DNA of 64,000 nucleotides from assembly GCF_002245625.1 (NCBI RefSeq), contig NZ_NOIG01000011.1, forward strand, positions 186,001-250,000. Direction: 5' to 3'. This document shows, piece after piece, positions 56,362 to 64,000 of this stretch; position 1 is the stretch's first letter, and each line of letters starts with the position of its first letter. The notes under the pieces were generated by a model. The model saw only the letters and a program-made list of their open reading frames with translations. It had not been told where the DNA came from and searched no databases. Source of the stretch: Acidovorax kalamii. GTDB lineage: Bacteria > Pseudomonadota > Gammaproteobacteria > Burkholderiales > Burkholderiaceae_C. A program made the position numbers and the translations under genes.

Positions 56362-57234
56362 TTATTTTCTCTTTGCACCCATGCGCCAGTGCGCGCGGGT
56401 TTCGCTGGCCAGGGTCAGCATGTCTTCCAGCGCCTGGGCGTTGCCCTTTTCCATGGCCTGCTCGATGTTGCGCAAGGCCTGCTGAAACAGCTTGGACTGG
56501 GCCAGGAGTTCTTCGCGGTTCGCCAGCAGGATGTCGCGCCACACCTTGGGGTCGCTGGCTGCGATGCGGGTGAAGTCCCGAAACCCCGGGCCCGCCAGGG
56601 ACAGGAAATCATCGCCGTGCGCTTGCCCGGTGATGCTGTTCATCATCGCAAAGGCCAGCACATGGGGCAGGTGGCTCACGGCGGCAAAGGCCGCGTCGTG
56701 CGATTCGGGCGACATGCTGGTCACCCGGCAGCCCAGGGCGTTCCAGATCTTCTCTGCGTTTTGCAGATGGACCGTGAGGGTGCGCTCGGTGGGGGTCAGG
56801 ATCACCTGTCGCCCGCTGTAGAGGTCGGCCTCGGCATGTTCCACGCCCGACACCTCGCGCCCGGTGATGGGGTGTGCAGGCACAAACGAGCCGACCTGGT
56901 CGCGCAGGGAGCGCTGCGCCGCATGCACCACGTCGGCCTTGGTAGAACCCACATCCATGATGAGCATCTGGGGGGTGACCAGGTGCTTGATGGCTTTCAG
57001 CGTGGCTTCGGTGGCGGCCACGGGCACGGCCACCAGCACGATGTCGGCACCAGCCACGGCGAGCAGGGCTGAGGGGGCCTCGACATCGATCACGCCCAGT
57101 TGGCGCGCGCGGTCGGTGGTCGAGGGCGACTTGCTGTAGCCCACCACCCGCTTGACCAGGCCCGCCTTCTTCATTGCTAGGGCGAACGAGCCGCCCATGA
57201 GCCCGCAACCGATGAGTCCTAATTGTTCGAACAT
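56362..57234 (-). CDS. tyrA: Prephenate dehydrogenase
   Basis: 290-aa NAD-dependent enzyme of tyrosine synthesis. The NAD-binding motif LIGCGLMGGS is at residues 7-16; MDVGSTKADVV, PAHPITGREVSG with the catalytic His, and SMSPESHDAAFAAVSHLPHV are typical. It has no chorismate mutase or ACT domain. It lies 12 bp after pheA on the same strand. Confidence 0.94.
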   Translation of the reverse strand: MFEQLGLIGCGLMGGSFALAMKKAGLVKRVVGYSKSPSTTDRARQLGVIDVEAPSALLAVAGADIVLVAVPVAATEATLKAIKHLVTPQMLIMDVGSTKADVVHAAQRSLRDQVGSFVPAHPITGREVSGVEHAEADLYSGRQVILTPTERTLTVHLQNAEKIWNALGCRVTSMSPESHDAAFAAVSHLPHVLAFAMMNSITGQAHGDDFLSLAGPGFRDFTRIAASDPKVWRDILLANREELLAQSKLFQQALRNIEQAMEKGNAQALEDMLTLASETRAHWRMGAKRK

Positions 57235-57246
57235 CTTGGCGGCTCC

Positions 57247-58344
57247 TCAGGACGACACAGGGTACGTGCCCAGGACCTTGTAGAACGCGCACAGGCTGCG
57301 CAGTTCTTCCAGCGCGCGGGCCACATGCGGCTGCGCGGGGTGGCCGTCGAGGTCGATGTAGAAGTAGTACTCCCACTGGCCGGTTCGTGCGGGGCGGGAT
57401 TCGAAACGCGTCATGGACACGCCATGCGCCTTGAGTGGCACCAGCAGGTCGTGCACTGCGCCGGGCTGGTTGGGCACCGAGACCACCAGGCTGGTGCAGT
57501 CCTTGCCCGAGGGCGGGGGCGTCTGCAGCGTGTGGGGCAGGCAGATGATGGCAAAACGCGTGCGGTTGTACGCGTCGTCCTGGATGGCGTGCGAGACGAT
57601 GTGCAGGCCGAACTGCGTGGCTGCGCGCTCGCTCGACAGGGCTGCCCAGGCAGGGTTGGTGGTGGCCAGGCGGGCACCTTCGGCATTGCTCGACACCGGG
57701 CGGCGCTCGGCATGGGGCAGGTGTTTGGACAGCCAGGCCTGACATTGGGCCAGCGCCTGCGGGTGGGCCAGCACGGCCTCGATGCCGTCGAGTGAATTGG
57801 TGGTGCGCAGCAGGTTGTGGCGCACCAACAGGCTCACTTCGCCCACCACATGGGTGGGGGTGTGCAGGAACAGGTCGAGCGAGCGCGTGACCACACCTTC
57901 GGTGGAGTTCTCGACGCCCACCACGCCGTATTGGGCGCTGCCGGCGGCCGTGGCGTGGAACACCTCGTCGAAGTTGGCGCAGTACATCAGGTCGGCGGCA
58001 CCACCGAAGAACTCGATGGCCGCCTGTTCGCAGAACGTGCCTTCGGGGCCCAGCACGGCCACGCGCTGGGGCGATTCGAGCGCCAGGCAGGCCGACATGA
58101 TCTCGCGCCAGATGGCCGCCACATGCGGGCCCTTGAGCGGGCCGGGGTTGGCGTGGGTGATCTTGTCGATGACCTGGGCCACGCGGTCGGGGCGAAAGAA
58201 AGGCGTGCCTTCACGCTTCTTGACTTCACCCACCTGTTCGGCCACCAGCGCGCGCTGGTTCAGCAGCGTGAGCAGTTGCTGGTCGATGGAGTCGATCTGC
58301 ACGCGCAGGCTGGCGAGGTCGGGTGAGGCTTGCGGAGTATTCAT
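57247..58344 (-). CDS. pheA: Bifunctional chorismate mutase / prephenate dehydratase
   Basis: 365-aa enzyme of phenylalanine synthesis. N-terminal AroQ chorismate mutase (about residues 10-90; LRVQIDSIDQQLLTLLNQRA), prephenate dehydratase (about 96-275; GPEGTFCEQAA, VENSTEGVVTRSLDLF), and a C-terminal ACT domain (about 283-360; PGAVHDLLVPLKAHGVSMTR, ESRP) that senses phenylalanine. The ATG at 58344 fits the family. Confidence 0.95.
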   Translation of the reverse strand: MNTPQASPDLASLRVQIDSIDQQLLTLLNQRALVAEQVGEVKKREGTPFFRPDRVAQVIDKITHANPGPLKGPHVAAIWREIMSACLALESPQRVAVLGPEGTFCEQAAIEFFGGAADLMYCANFDEVFHATAAGSAQYGVVGVENSTEGVVTRSLDLFLHTPTHVVGEVSLLVRHNLLRTTNSLDGIEAVLAHPQALAQCQAWLSKHLPHAERRPVSSNAEGARLATTNPAWAALSSERAATQFGLHIVSHAIQDDAYNRTRFAIICLPHTLQTPPPSGKDCTSLVVSVPNQPGAVHDLLVPLKAHGVSMTRFESRPARTGQWEYYFYIDLDGHPAQPHVARALEELRSLCAFYKVLGTYPVSS

Positions 58345-58393
58345 GGGTGGGGTCTGTGTGCGCGGGCGCGTGAACGGGACGGCAGGTGTTCGT

Positions 58394-59503
58394 TCAGGCG
58401 TGCTTTTGCTCAAATTCTCGCATGTAGTCCACCAGCGCCTGTACGCCCTCGATCGGCATGGCGTTGTAGACACTGGCGCGCATACCCCCCACGGACTTGT
58501 GGCCCTTGAGTTGCAGCAGACCACGTTCCTTGGCTCCGGCCAGGAACGCGTCGTTGCGGCTTTCGTCGCGCAGGAAGAACGGGATGTTCATGCGCGAGCG
58601 GCAGTTGGCCGCCACCCTGTTCACATACAGCTGCGAGCTGTCGATGGCGTTGTAGAGCAGGGCGGCCTTGGCGATGTTGCGCTGCTCCATTGCGGCCACG
58701 CCAGTCAGGCTGCCTTCGGTCTGGCGCTTGAGCCACTGGAAGGTGAGGCCCGCGATGTAGATGCCCCAGGTGGGGGGCGTGTTGTACATGGACTGGTTGT
58801 CGGCCACGGTTTTGTAGTCGAAGGCGCTGGGGCAGGCGGGCAGGGCGTGACCCAGCAGGTCTTCGCGCACCACCACCAGCGTGAGGCCGGCGGGGCCCAG
58901 GTTCTTTTGCGCGCCGCCAAAGGCCAGGCCCACGCGGCTCCAGTCCACGGGCCGCGACGCCACATGGGACGAAAAATCAATGACCAGCGGCGCATCGCTG
59001 CCCAGCGCCTTCAGGTTGGGCAGCTGGTGGAATTCGATGCCGTTGATGGTTTCGTTGCTGCAGATGTGCAGGTAGCTCGCGCCCCGGCTCACGGTCCACG
59101 AGGCGGGGTCGGGCAGGGTGGTGAAGCCGGTGTCTTCGGCCGACGCCACGATGTTCACTTCGGACGCGTACTTGCGCGCTTCCTTCTGCGACTTCTGGCT
59201 CCAGCTGCCTGTGACCACAAAGTCCACCGCACCAGCCCGCGAGAGGTTCAGCGGCACGATGGCGTTTTCGGCCAGGCCACCGCCTTGCATGAACAGGATT
59301 TTGTAGTTGGCGGGCACAGCCAGCAGTTCGCGCAGGTCGGCTTCGGCCTGCTCGTAGATGGACAGGAACTCCTTGCCCCGGTGGCTCATTTCCATCACAC
59401 CCATGCCGCTGCCGTGCCAGTCGAGCATTTCGGCGGCGGCTTGCTCCAGCACTTCGGCGGGGATGGCGGCCGGGCCGGCCGAGAAGTTGTAGGGGCGGGT
59501 CAT
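58394..59503 (-). CDS. serC: Phosphoserine aminotransferase
   Basis: 369-aa PLP enzyme that makes phosphoserine (serine pathway) and takes part in pyridoxine synthesis. [20 protein letters not shown] opens it. The PLP lysine is Lys200 in [14 protein letters not shown]. It starts the run serC, pheA, tyrA, aroA-cmk, a common order that links serine and aromatic synthesis. Confidence 0.96.
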   Translation of the reverse strand: MTRPYNFSAGPAAIPAEVLEQAAAEMLDWHGSGMGVMEMSHRGKEFLSIYEQAEADLRELLAVPANYKILFMQGGGLAENAIVPLNLSRAGAVDFVVTGSWSQKSQKEARKYASEVNIVASAEDTGFTTLPDPASWTVSRGASYLHICSNETINGIEFHQLPNLKALGSDAPLVIDFSSHVASRPVDWSRVGLAFGGAQKNLGPAGLTLVVVREDLLGHALPACPSAFDYKTVADNQSMYNTPPTWGIYIAGLTFQWLKRQTEGSLTGVAAMEQRNIAKAALLYNAIDSSQLYVNRVAANCRSRMNIPFFLRDESRNDAFLAGAKERGLLQLKGHKSVGGMRASVYNAMPIEGVQALVDYMREFEQKHA

Positions 59504-59515
59504 GGTTCAACAGTC

Positions 59516-59575
59516 AAAAATGCTGCTTGCGCCTGCTGGATAAGCGCTAGCAGCTGCACTTTTAATAGCATTTGG
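59516..59575. repeat. Interspersed palindromic repeat, copy
   Basis: GCTGCTTGCGC (59522-59532), spacer, GCGCTAGCAGC (59544-59554), tail TTTTAATAGCATTTGG. Arms agree at 10 of 11 positions. It lies between serC and gyrA. Confidence 0.65.
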
Positions 59576-59619
59576 GTGCTGCGTCTGGCGCAGCACCCGG
59601 CGAAGGCGAAACGAGCGGG

Positions 59620-62292
59620 TCAGGCGTCGGATGCGGGGGCTGCGCCGGAGTCGGCAGAGCCGCCACCGTCCGCATTGCCATCGCTATCGGAGTCAGCATC
59701 GGCCACGTTGGCATCGTTTTCCACGATGCGCTGCAGACCGCTGAGCTTGGAGCCTTCGTCCAGCGCGATCAGTGTGACGCCCTGCGTGGCACGGCCCAGC
59801 TCGCGGATCTCGGACACGCGGGTGCGCACCAGCACACCCTTGTCGGTGATCAGCATGATTTCATCGTCCGCATGCACCAGCGTGGCGGCCACGACCTTGC
59901 CGTTGCGCTCGCTTTGCTGGATGGCGATCATGCCCTTGGTGCCCCGGCCGTGGCGGGTGTATTCAACGATGCTGGTGCGCTTGCCGTAGCCGTTTTCGGT
60001 GGCGGTGAGCACGCTTTGGGTTTCGTCTTCGGCCACGAGCATGGCGATCACGCTCTGGCCGTCCTCCAGCATCATGCCGCGCACACCGCGCGCCTGGCGG
60101 CCCAGGGGGCGCACGTCGTTTTCGTCAAAGCGCACGGCCTTGCCGCCGTCACTGAACAGCATGACATCGTGTTTGCCGTCGGTCAGGGCCGCGCCGATCA
60201 GGTAGTCGCCATCGTCGAGGTTGACGGCAATGATGCCGCCCTTGCGCGGGTTGCTGAATTCATCCAGCGCGGTCTTCTTGACGGTGCCCATGCTGGTGGC
60301 CATGAACACGTAGCGGTCTGCAGGGAAGCTGCGCATGTCGCCTGTGAGCGGCAGCACCACATTGATCTTCTCGCCGTCCTGCAGCGGGAACATGTTGACG
60401 ATGGGGCGGCCGCGCGAGCCGCGCGAGCCTGCGGGCACTTCCCAGACCTTGAGCCAGTACAGGCGGCCCCGGTTGGAGAAGCACAGGATGTAGTCGTGCG
60501 TGTTGGCGATGAAGAGCTGGTCGATCCAGTCGTCTTCCTTGGTCGCCGTAGCCTGCTTGCCGCGCCCGCCGCGTTTTTGCGCGCGGTACTCGGACAGGGG
60601 CTGGCTCTTGATGTAGCCGGTGTGCGAGAGCGTTACCACCATGTCGGTGGGGGTGATCAGGTCTTCGGTGGAGAGGTCCTGGGCGCTGTACTCCACCACG
60701 CTGCGGCGTGCGCCCAGCTTGTGCTGGCCGAACTCGGCCTTGATGGAGGTGAGTTCCTCGCCAATGATGGTCGAGACGCGCTCGGGCCTGGCCAGGATGT
60801 CCAGCAGGTCTTCGATGACCGCCATGACTTCCTTGTACTCGGCCACGATCTTGTCCTGCTCCAGGCCTGTAAGGCGCTGCAGGCGCATCTGCAGGATTTC
60901 CTGGGCCTGCGTTTCCGACAGGCGGTACAGGCCGTCCTGGCCCATGCCGAATTCGACTTCCAGGCCTTCGGGGCGGTAGTCGTCAGCGTTGATCACGCCG
61001 CCATCGGCACGTGTACGGGTCAGCATCTCGCGCACCAGCTTGCTGTCCCACGAACGGGCCATCAGCTCGGACTTGGCCACGGGCGGGGTGGGCGCGTTGC
61101 GGATGATGGCGATGAAGTCGTCGATGTTGGCCAGGGCCACCGCCAGGCCTTCCAGCACATGGCCCCGGTCGCGCGCCTTGCGCAGCTCGAACACCGTGCG
61201 GCGCGTCACCACTTCACGGCGGTGCTGCAGGAAGACGACGATCAGGTCTTTCAGGTTGCACAGGCGCGGCTGGCCATCGACCAGCGCCACCATGTTCATG
61301 CCAAAGGTGTCCTGCAGCTGCGTCTGCTTGTACAGGTTGTTGAGCACCACCTCGGGCACTTCGCCGCGCTTGAGCTCGATTACCAGGCGCATACCGGATT
61401 TGTCCGATTCGTCCTGGATGTGGCTGATGCCTTCGATCTTCTTCTCGTGCACCAGTTCGGCCATGCGTTCCTGCAGAGTCTTCTTGTTGACCTGGTAGGG
61501 CAGCTCGTCCACGATGATCGCCTGGCGCTGGCCCCGGTCGATGTCCTCGAAGTGGCAGCGTGCGCGCATCACGACCTTGCCACGGCCGGTGCGGTAGCCG
61601 TCCTTCACACCATTGATGCCGTAGATGATGCCGGCGGTGGGGAAGTCGGGCGCAGGGATGATCTCCATCAGCTCGTCGATGGTGGTCTCGGGATTGCGCA
61701 GCATGTGCAGGCAGGCATCCACCACCTCATTGAGGTTGTGGGGCGGAATATTGGTGGCCATGCCCACCGCAATACCTGCCGAGCCATTGACCAGCAGATT
61801 GGGCAGCTTGCTGGGCAATACCAGCGGCTCTTTTTCGCTGCCGTCGTAGTTGGGGCCGAAATCGACGGTTTCCTTGTCGATATCGCCCAGCATTTCGTGC
61901 GCGATTTTGGCCAGGCGGATTTCGGTGTAACGCATGGCGGCGGCGTTGTCGCCGTCCACCGAGCCGAAATTGCCCTGACCGTCCACCAGCATGTGGCGCA
62001 GCGAGAAATCCTGGGCCATCCGCACGATGGTGTCATACACAGCCGAATCACCGTGCGGGTGGTATTTACCGATCACGTCGCCAACGATACGGGCCGACTT
62101 TTTATAGGGCCGGTTCCAGTCGTTGTTGAGCTCGTGCATGGCAAACAAAACGCGCCGGTGCACAGGCTTCAAGCCATCGCGCGCGTCGGGCAGTGCCCGG
62201 CCGACGATCACGCTCATCGCGTAATCGAGATAACTGCGCCGCATTTCCTCTTCGAGGCTGATCGGCAGGGTTTCTTTGGCAAACTGGGTCAT
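59620..62292 (-). CDS. gyrA: DNA gyrase subunit A
   Basis: 890-aa type II topoisomerase subunit. The quinolone-resistance region reads [17 protein letters not shown] with Ser83 and Asp87 (E. coli numbering and, by my count, the same numbering here), the susceptible state. The catalytic Tyr is Tyr122 (AAAMRYTE). The C-terminal beta-pinwheel repeats carry the GyrA box [14 protein letters not shown] sequence. The C-terminus ends in a long Asp/Ser/Gly-rich acidic tail of about 30 residues. The ATG at 62292 ([17 protein letters not shown]) fits homologues. Confidence 0.97.
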   Translation of the reverse strand: MTQFAKETLPISLEEEMRRSYLDYAMSVIVGRALPDARDGLKPVHRRVLFAMHELNNDWNRPYKKSARIVGDVIGKYHPHGDSAVYDTIVRMAQDFSLRHMLVDGQGNFGSVDGDNAAAMRYTEIRLAKIAHEMLGDIDKETVDFGPNYDGSEKEPLVLPSKLPNLLVNGSAGIAVGMATNIPPHNLNEVVDACLHMLRNPETTIDELMEIIPAPDFPTAGIIYGINGVKDGYRTGRGKVVMRARCHFEDIDRGQRQAIIVDELPYQVNKKTLQERMAELVHEKKIEGISHIQDESDKSGMRLVIELKRGEVPEVVLNNLYKQTQLQDTFGMNMVALVDGQPRLCNLKDLIVVFLQHRREVVTRRTVFELRKARDRGHVLEGLAVALANIDDFIAIIRNAPTPPVAKSELMARSWDSKLVREMLTRTRADGGVINADDYRPEGLEVEFGMGQDGLYRLSETQAQEILQMRLQRLTGLEQDKIVAEYKEVMAVIEDLLDILARPERVSTIIGEELTSIKAEFGQHKLGARRSVVEYSAQDLSTEDLITPTDMVVTLSHTGYIKSQPLSEYRAQKRGGRGKQATATKEDDWIDQLFIANTHDYILCFSNRGRLYWLKVWEVPAGSRGSRGRPIVNMFPLQDGEKINVVLPLTGDMRSFPADRYVFMATSMGTVKKTALDEFSNPRKGGIIAVNLDDGDYLIGAALTDGKHDVMLFSDGGKAVRFDENDVRPLGRQARGVRGMMLEDGQSVIAMLVAEDETQSVLTATENGYGKRTSIVEYTRHGRGTKGMIAIQQSERNGKVVAATLVHADDEIMLITDKGVLVRTRVSEIRELGRATQGVTLIALDEGSKLSGLQRIVENDANVADADSDSDGNADGGGSADSGAAPASDA

Positions 62293-62478
62293 TGGGGGCT
62301 GCGGTGGCGGCAAAGGAGGGTCATTTTAGGGCTAAGACCGTGTAGCGACCGCGCAACATATCGAAGCAATTCCGGTTTTGTCCTACGGACCGCGGCGCGT
62401 CACCACCGCTTTTGCCCTGTTACGTATGGCACAATCGTTTGAACGCTTTGGGTGGTGGTCATCCCTAGCGTCCTGATT

Positions 62479-62500
62479 CGCAGCGCGGCTGCGGCTTTTT
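62479..62500 (+). promoter_or_regulatory. Terminator-like hairpin in the ompA leader
   Basis: Stem CGCAGC (62479-62484) / GCTGCG (62488-62493), GCG loop, then GCTTTTT. It lies 16 bp before the OmpA start, right ahead of the AGAGGAG ribosome-binding site. It could be an attenuator or a 5' stabilising stem. Confidence 0.4.
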
Positions 62501-62516
62501 CCCCAAGAGGAGAACC

Positions 62517-63161
62517 ATGAAGAAACTGAACAAAGTGGCGATGTTGTTTGCCTCTGCAGCGCTCGCAACCGCCGCTGGCGCACAAACCGTTGACAACTGG
62601 CGCAATGCCAGCGGTGATCTGGTCTGGAAGAACGGCACGAACGAATACTGCTGGCGCGATGCCAACTGGACGCCTGCTACGGCTGCCGCTGGTTGCGACG
62701 GTGCTATCGCTGCACCCGCACCTGCCGCCGCTCCTGCTCCTGCCGCTGCACCCGCACCTGCCGCCGCTCCTGCTCCAGCAGCCGCTCCCGCTCCTGCCGT
62801 GGCCACCAAGGTGACCTACGCTGCTGACGCATTCTTCGACTTCGACAAGTCGGTGCTGAAGCCAGAAGGCAAGGCCAAGCTGGACGACTTGGTCTCCAAG
62901 GTCAAGGGCATCAATCTGGAAGTGATCATCGCCGTGGGTCACACCGACTCCGTGGGCTCTGACGCTTACAACCAGAAGCTGTCGGTGCGTCGTTCCGAAG
63001 CCGTGAAGGCTTACTTGGTGTCCAAGGGCATCGAAAAGAACCGCGTTTACACCGAAGGCAAGGGTGAAAAGCAGCCAGTGGCTGACAACAAGACCGCCGA
63101 AGGCCGCGCCAAGAACCGCCGCGTGGAAATCGAAGTGGTCGGTACCCGCGCTTCCAAGTAA
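62517..63161 (+). CDS. OmpA family outer-membrane protein
   Basis: 214-aa exported protein. The signal peptide spans about residues 1-22 (VAMLFASAALATAAGAQ). A short N-terminal region with two Cys (NEYCWRDANW, AAGC) precedes an Ala/Pro repeat linker (about residues 65-95), then an OmpA C-terminal peptidoglycan-binding domain (about 100-208; FFDFDKSVLKPEGKAKLDDL, GHTDSVGSDAYNQKLSVRRS). No eight-strand barrel is present. The 36-bp DNA repeat in the linker occurs about twice. An AGAGGAG ribosome-binding site precedes the ATG, and it has its own terminator. Confidence 0.9.
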   Translation: MKKLNKVAMLFASAALATAAGAQTVDNWRNASGDLVWKNGTNEYCWRDANWTPATAAAGCDGAIAAPAPAAAPAPAAAPAPAAAPAPAAAPAPAVATKVTYAADAFFDFDKSVLKPEGKAKLDDLVSKVKGINLEVIIAVGHTDSVGSDAYNQKLSVRRSEAVKAYLVSKGIEKNRVYTEGKGEKQPVADNKTAEGRAKNRRVEIEVVGTRASK

Positions 63162-63178
63162 TCTTTTGATTGCTTCAT

Positions 63179-63206
63179 AAAAAAGCCCCGGCGACGGGGC
63201 TTTTTT
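63179..63206. terminator. Terminator after the ompA-family gene
   Basis: Stem GCCCCG (63185-63190) / CGGGGC (63195-63200), GCGA loop, A-run before and TTTTTT after (63201-63206). Confidence 0.92.
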
Positions 63207-63251
63207 GCGTTTGGAGTCTTATATGCATCTGGTTCAGAGACAATTGCCCGC

Positions 63252-63962
63252 ATGAGTGACACTGTCAATGCAGATCCGGCCGAACTGGCCAAATTTTCAG
63301 AATTGGCCCACCGTTGGTGGGATCCGGACAGCGAATTTCGTCCGCTGCACCAGATCAATCCGCTGCGGCTTGATTGGATCAACGGCTTCAGTCCATTGAA
63401 TGGCAAGCGCGTGCTGGATGTCGGTTGTGGGGGCGGTATTCTGGCCGACTCGATGGCGCGCAAAGGTGCGGACGTGCTGGGTATTGACCTGGCGTCCAAG
63501 GCGTTGCGTGTGGCGCAACTGCATGCACTGGAGGCCGGTACCCCGAATATCCGCTACCAGGAGATCAGCGTAGAAGCGCTGGCCCGGGAGCAACCAGCGG
63601 GTTTTGATGTAGTGACCTGCATGGAAATGCTGGAGCATGTTCCAGACCCCGCATCCGTGGTTCGCGCATGCTCCCAGTTGGTCAAACCCGGGGGCTGGGT
63701 GTTTTTCTCCACCATCAATCGCAATGCCAAGGCCTTTATGCTGGCCATTGTGGGGGCGGAATATGTGCTGAACATGCTGCCCCGGGGCACCCATGAATAC
63801 GCCAAGATGATTCGCCCCAGCGAACTGGCCGCCAGTTGCCGCAGTGCCCAACTGGATGTTCTACATACCAAAGGGCTGGAGTACAACCCACTGACAAAGC
63901 GCTACTGGCTGAGTGAGGACACCAGCGTGAATTACCTGTTCGCCACCCGGCGTGCGGGCTGA
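63252..63962 (+). CDS. ubiG: Ubiquinone biosynthesis O-methyltransferase UbiG
   Basis: 236-aa SAM-dependent methyltransferase that makes both O-methylations of ubiquinone. The SAM motif is [16 protein letters not shown] near residues 54-69; [20 protein letters not shown] is the family N-terminus, and [12 protein letters not shown] follows. The next gene starts 10 bp after its stop. Confidence 0.95.
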   Translation: MSDTVNADPAELAKFSELAHRWWDPDSEFRPLHQINPLRLDWINGFSPLNGKRVLDVGCGGGILADSMARKGADVLGIDLASKALRVAQLHALEAGTPNIRYQEISVEALAREQPAGFDVVTCMEMLEHVPDPASVVRACSQLVKPGGWVFFSTINRNAKAFMLAIVGAEYVLNMLPRGTHEYAKMIRPSELAASCRSAQLDVLHTKGLEYNPLTKRYWLSEDTSVNYLFATRRAG

Positions 63963-63971
63963 GGGGCGCCC

Positions 63972-64000
63972 ATGTTCCATGACGTTCGTGCTGTTCTGTT
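63972..64000 (+). CDS. gph: Probable phosphoglycolate phosphatase (partial, 5' end only)
   Basis: Only nine complete codons are in the window, reading MFHDVRAVL before the edge, which fits the start of a HAD phosphatase whose next residues are usually FDLDGTL. A GAGGGG ribosome-binding site precedes the ATG, and gph commonly follows ubiG in related genomes. The call is based on context and these few residues. Confidence 0.55.

Noticed and set aside
59572..62442. Plus-strand open frame of about 956 codons opposite gyrA.
   Set aside because: Shadow of gyrA; no recognisable motif, and gyrA is unambiguous.

Overview
The window is about 65% GC, densely coded, and reads as a chromosomal segment of a Comamonadaceae betaproteobacterium (order Burkholderiales), most likely Acidovorax or a close relative. 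The reasons are a Bug-type tricarboxylate receptor, a PHA phasin, a fused aroA-cmk gene, the gene order gyrA-serC-pheA-tyrA-aroA/cmk-rpsA-ihfB-lapA-lapB, and short palindromic intergenic repeats with a shared core (GCTGCTTGCGC and its complement). No rRNA, CRISPR, prophage, insertion sequence or plasmid functions were seen. The species call is inference. || Layout. 1-11 kb: an M20 peptidase (cut by the window edge), a Bug receptor with a divergent LysR regulator, ybaK, plsY, a degenerate HD-GYP protein, a retropepsin-like protease, yajQ, murB, argG, ppnP and a glycine-zipper envelope protein. 11-17.6 kb: folC, a SPOR-domain protein, cvpA, purF and gltX, then a tRNA-Ala, tRNA-Glu, tRNA-Asp cluster. 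17.8-24.8 kb: a LysR regulator with a divergent GNAT acetyltransferase, half of an MFS transporter, a short-chain dehydrogenase behind a palindromic operator, an orphan Fe(III)-binding protein with a Fur-like box, a phasin, a histone-deacetylase-family enzyme and a thioesterase. 25-34 kb: pncB, an NhaD-type antiporter, a 2-hydroxyacid dehydrogenase, rmuC, an MFS transporter, and a two-gene envelope locus (TPR plus beta-barrel protein resembling Slam, then a FecR-domain protein with a proline-rich tail). 34-43 kb: a LOG-family protein, crcB, a TRAP transporter, a MarR-like regulator and a fused 5-oxoprolinase. 43-49.4 kb: a group-2 Mrp/Pha Na+/H+ antiporter operon (AB fused, C, D, E, F, G). 49.8-62.3 kb: a ComEA-like protein, lapB, lapA, ihfB, rpsA, aroA-cmk, tyrA, pheA, serC and gyrA, all on the minus strand. 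62.5-64 kb: an OmpA-family protein, ubiG and the first codons of gph. || How parts fit together. The minus-strand block from gyrA to lapB joins serine and aromatic amino acid synthesis with translation and LPS control, an order common in proteobacteria. The TRAP transporter, MarR-like regulator and 5-oxoprolinase form a divergent unit that looks like uptake and hydrolysis of a cyclic amide. NhaD and Mrp give two separate Na+/H+ antiport systems. || The best candidates for something undescribed are a 270-bp non-coding element at 49423-49692, bounded by 31-bp inverted repeats and containing nested internal stems, and the Slam-like/FecR pair at 31.8-34.2 kb. Two families of short structured repeats also occupy gene boundaries throughout the window.
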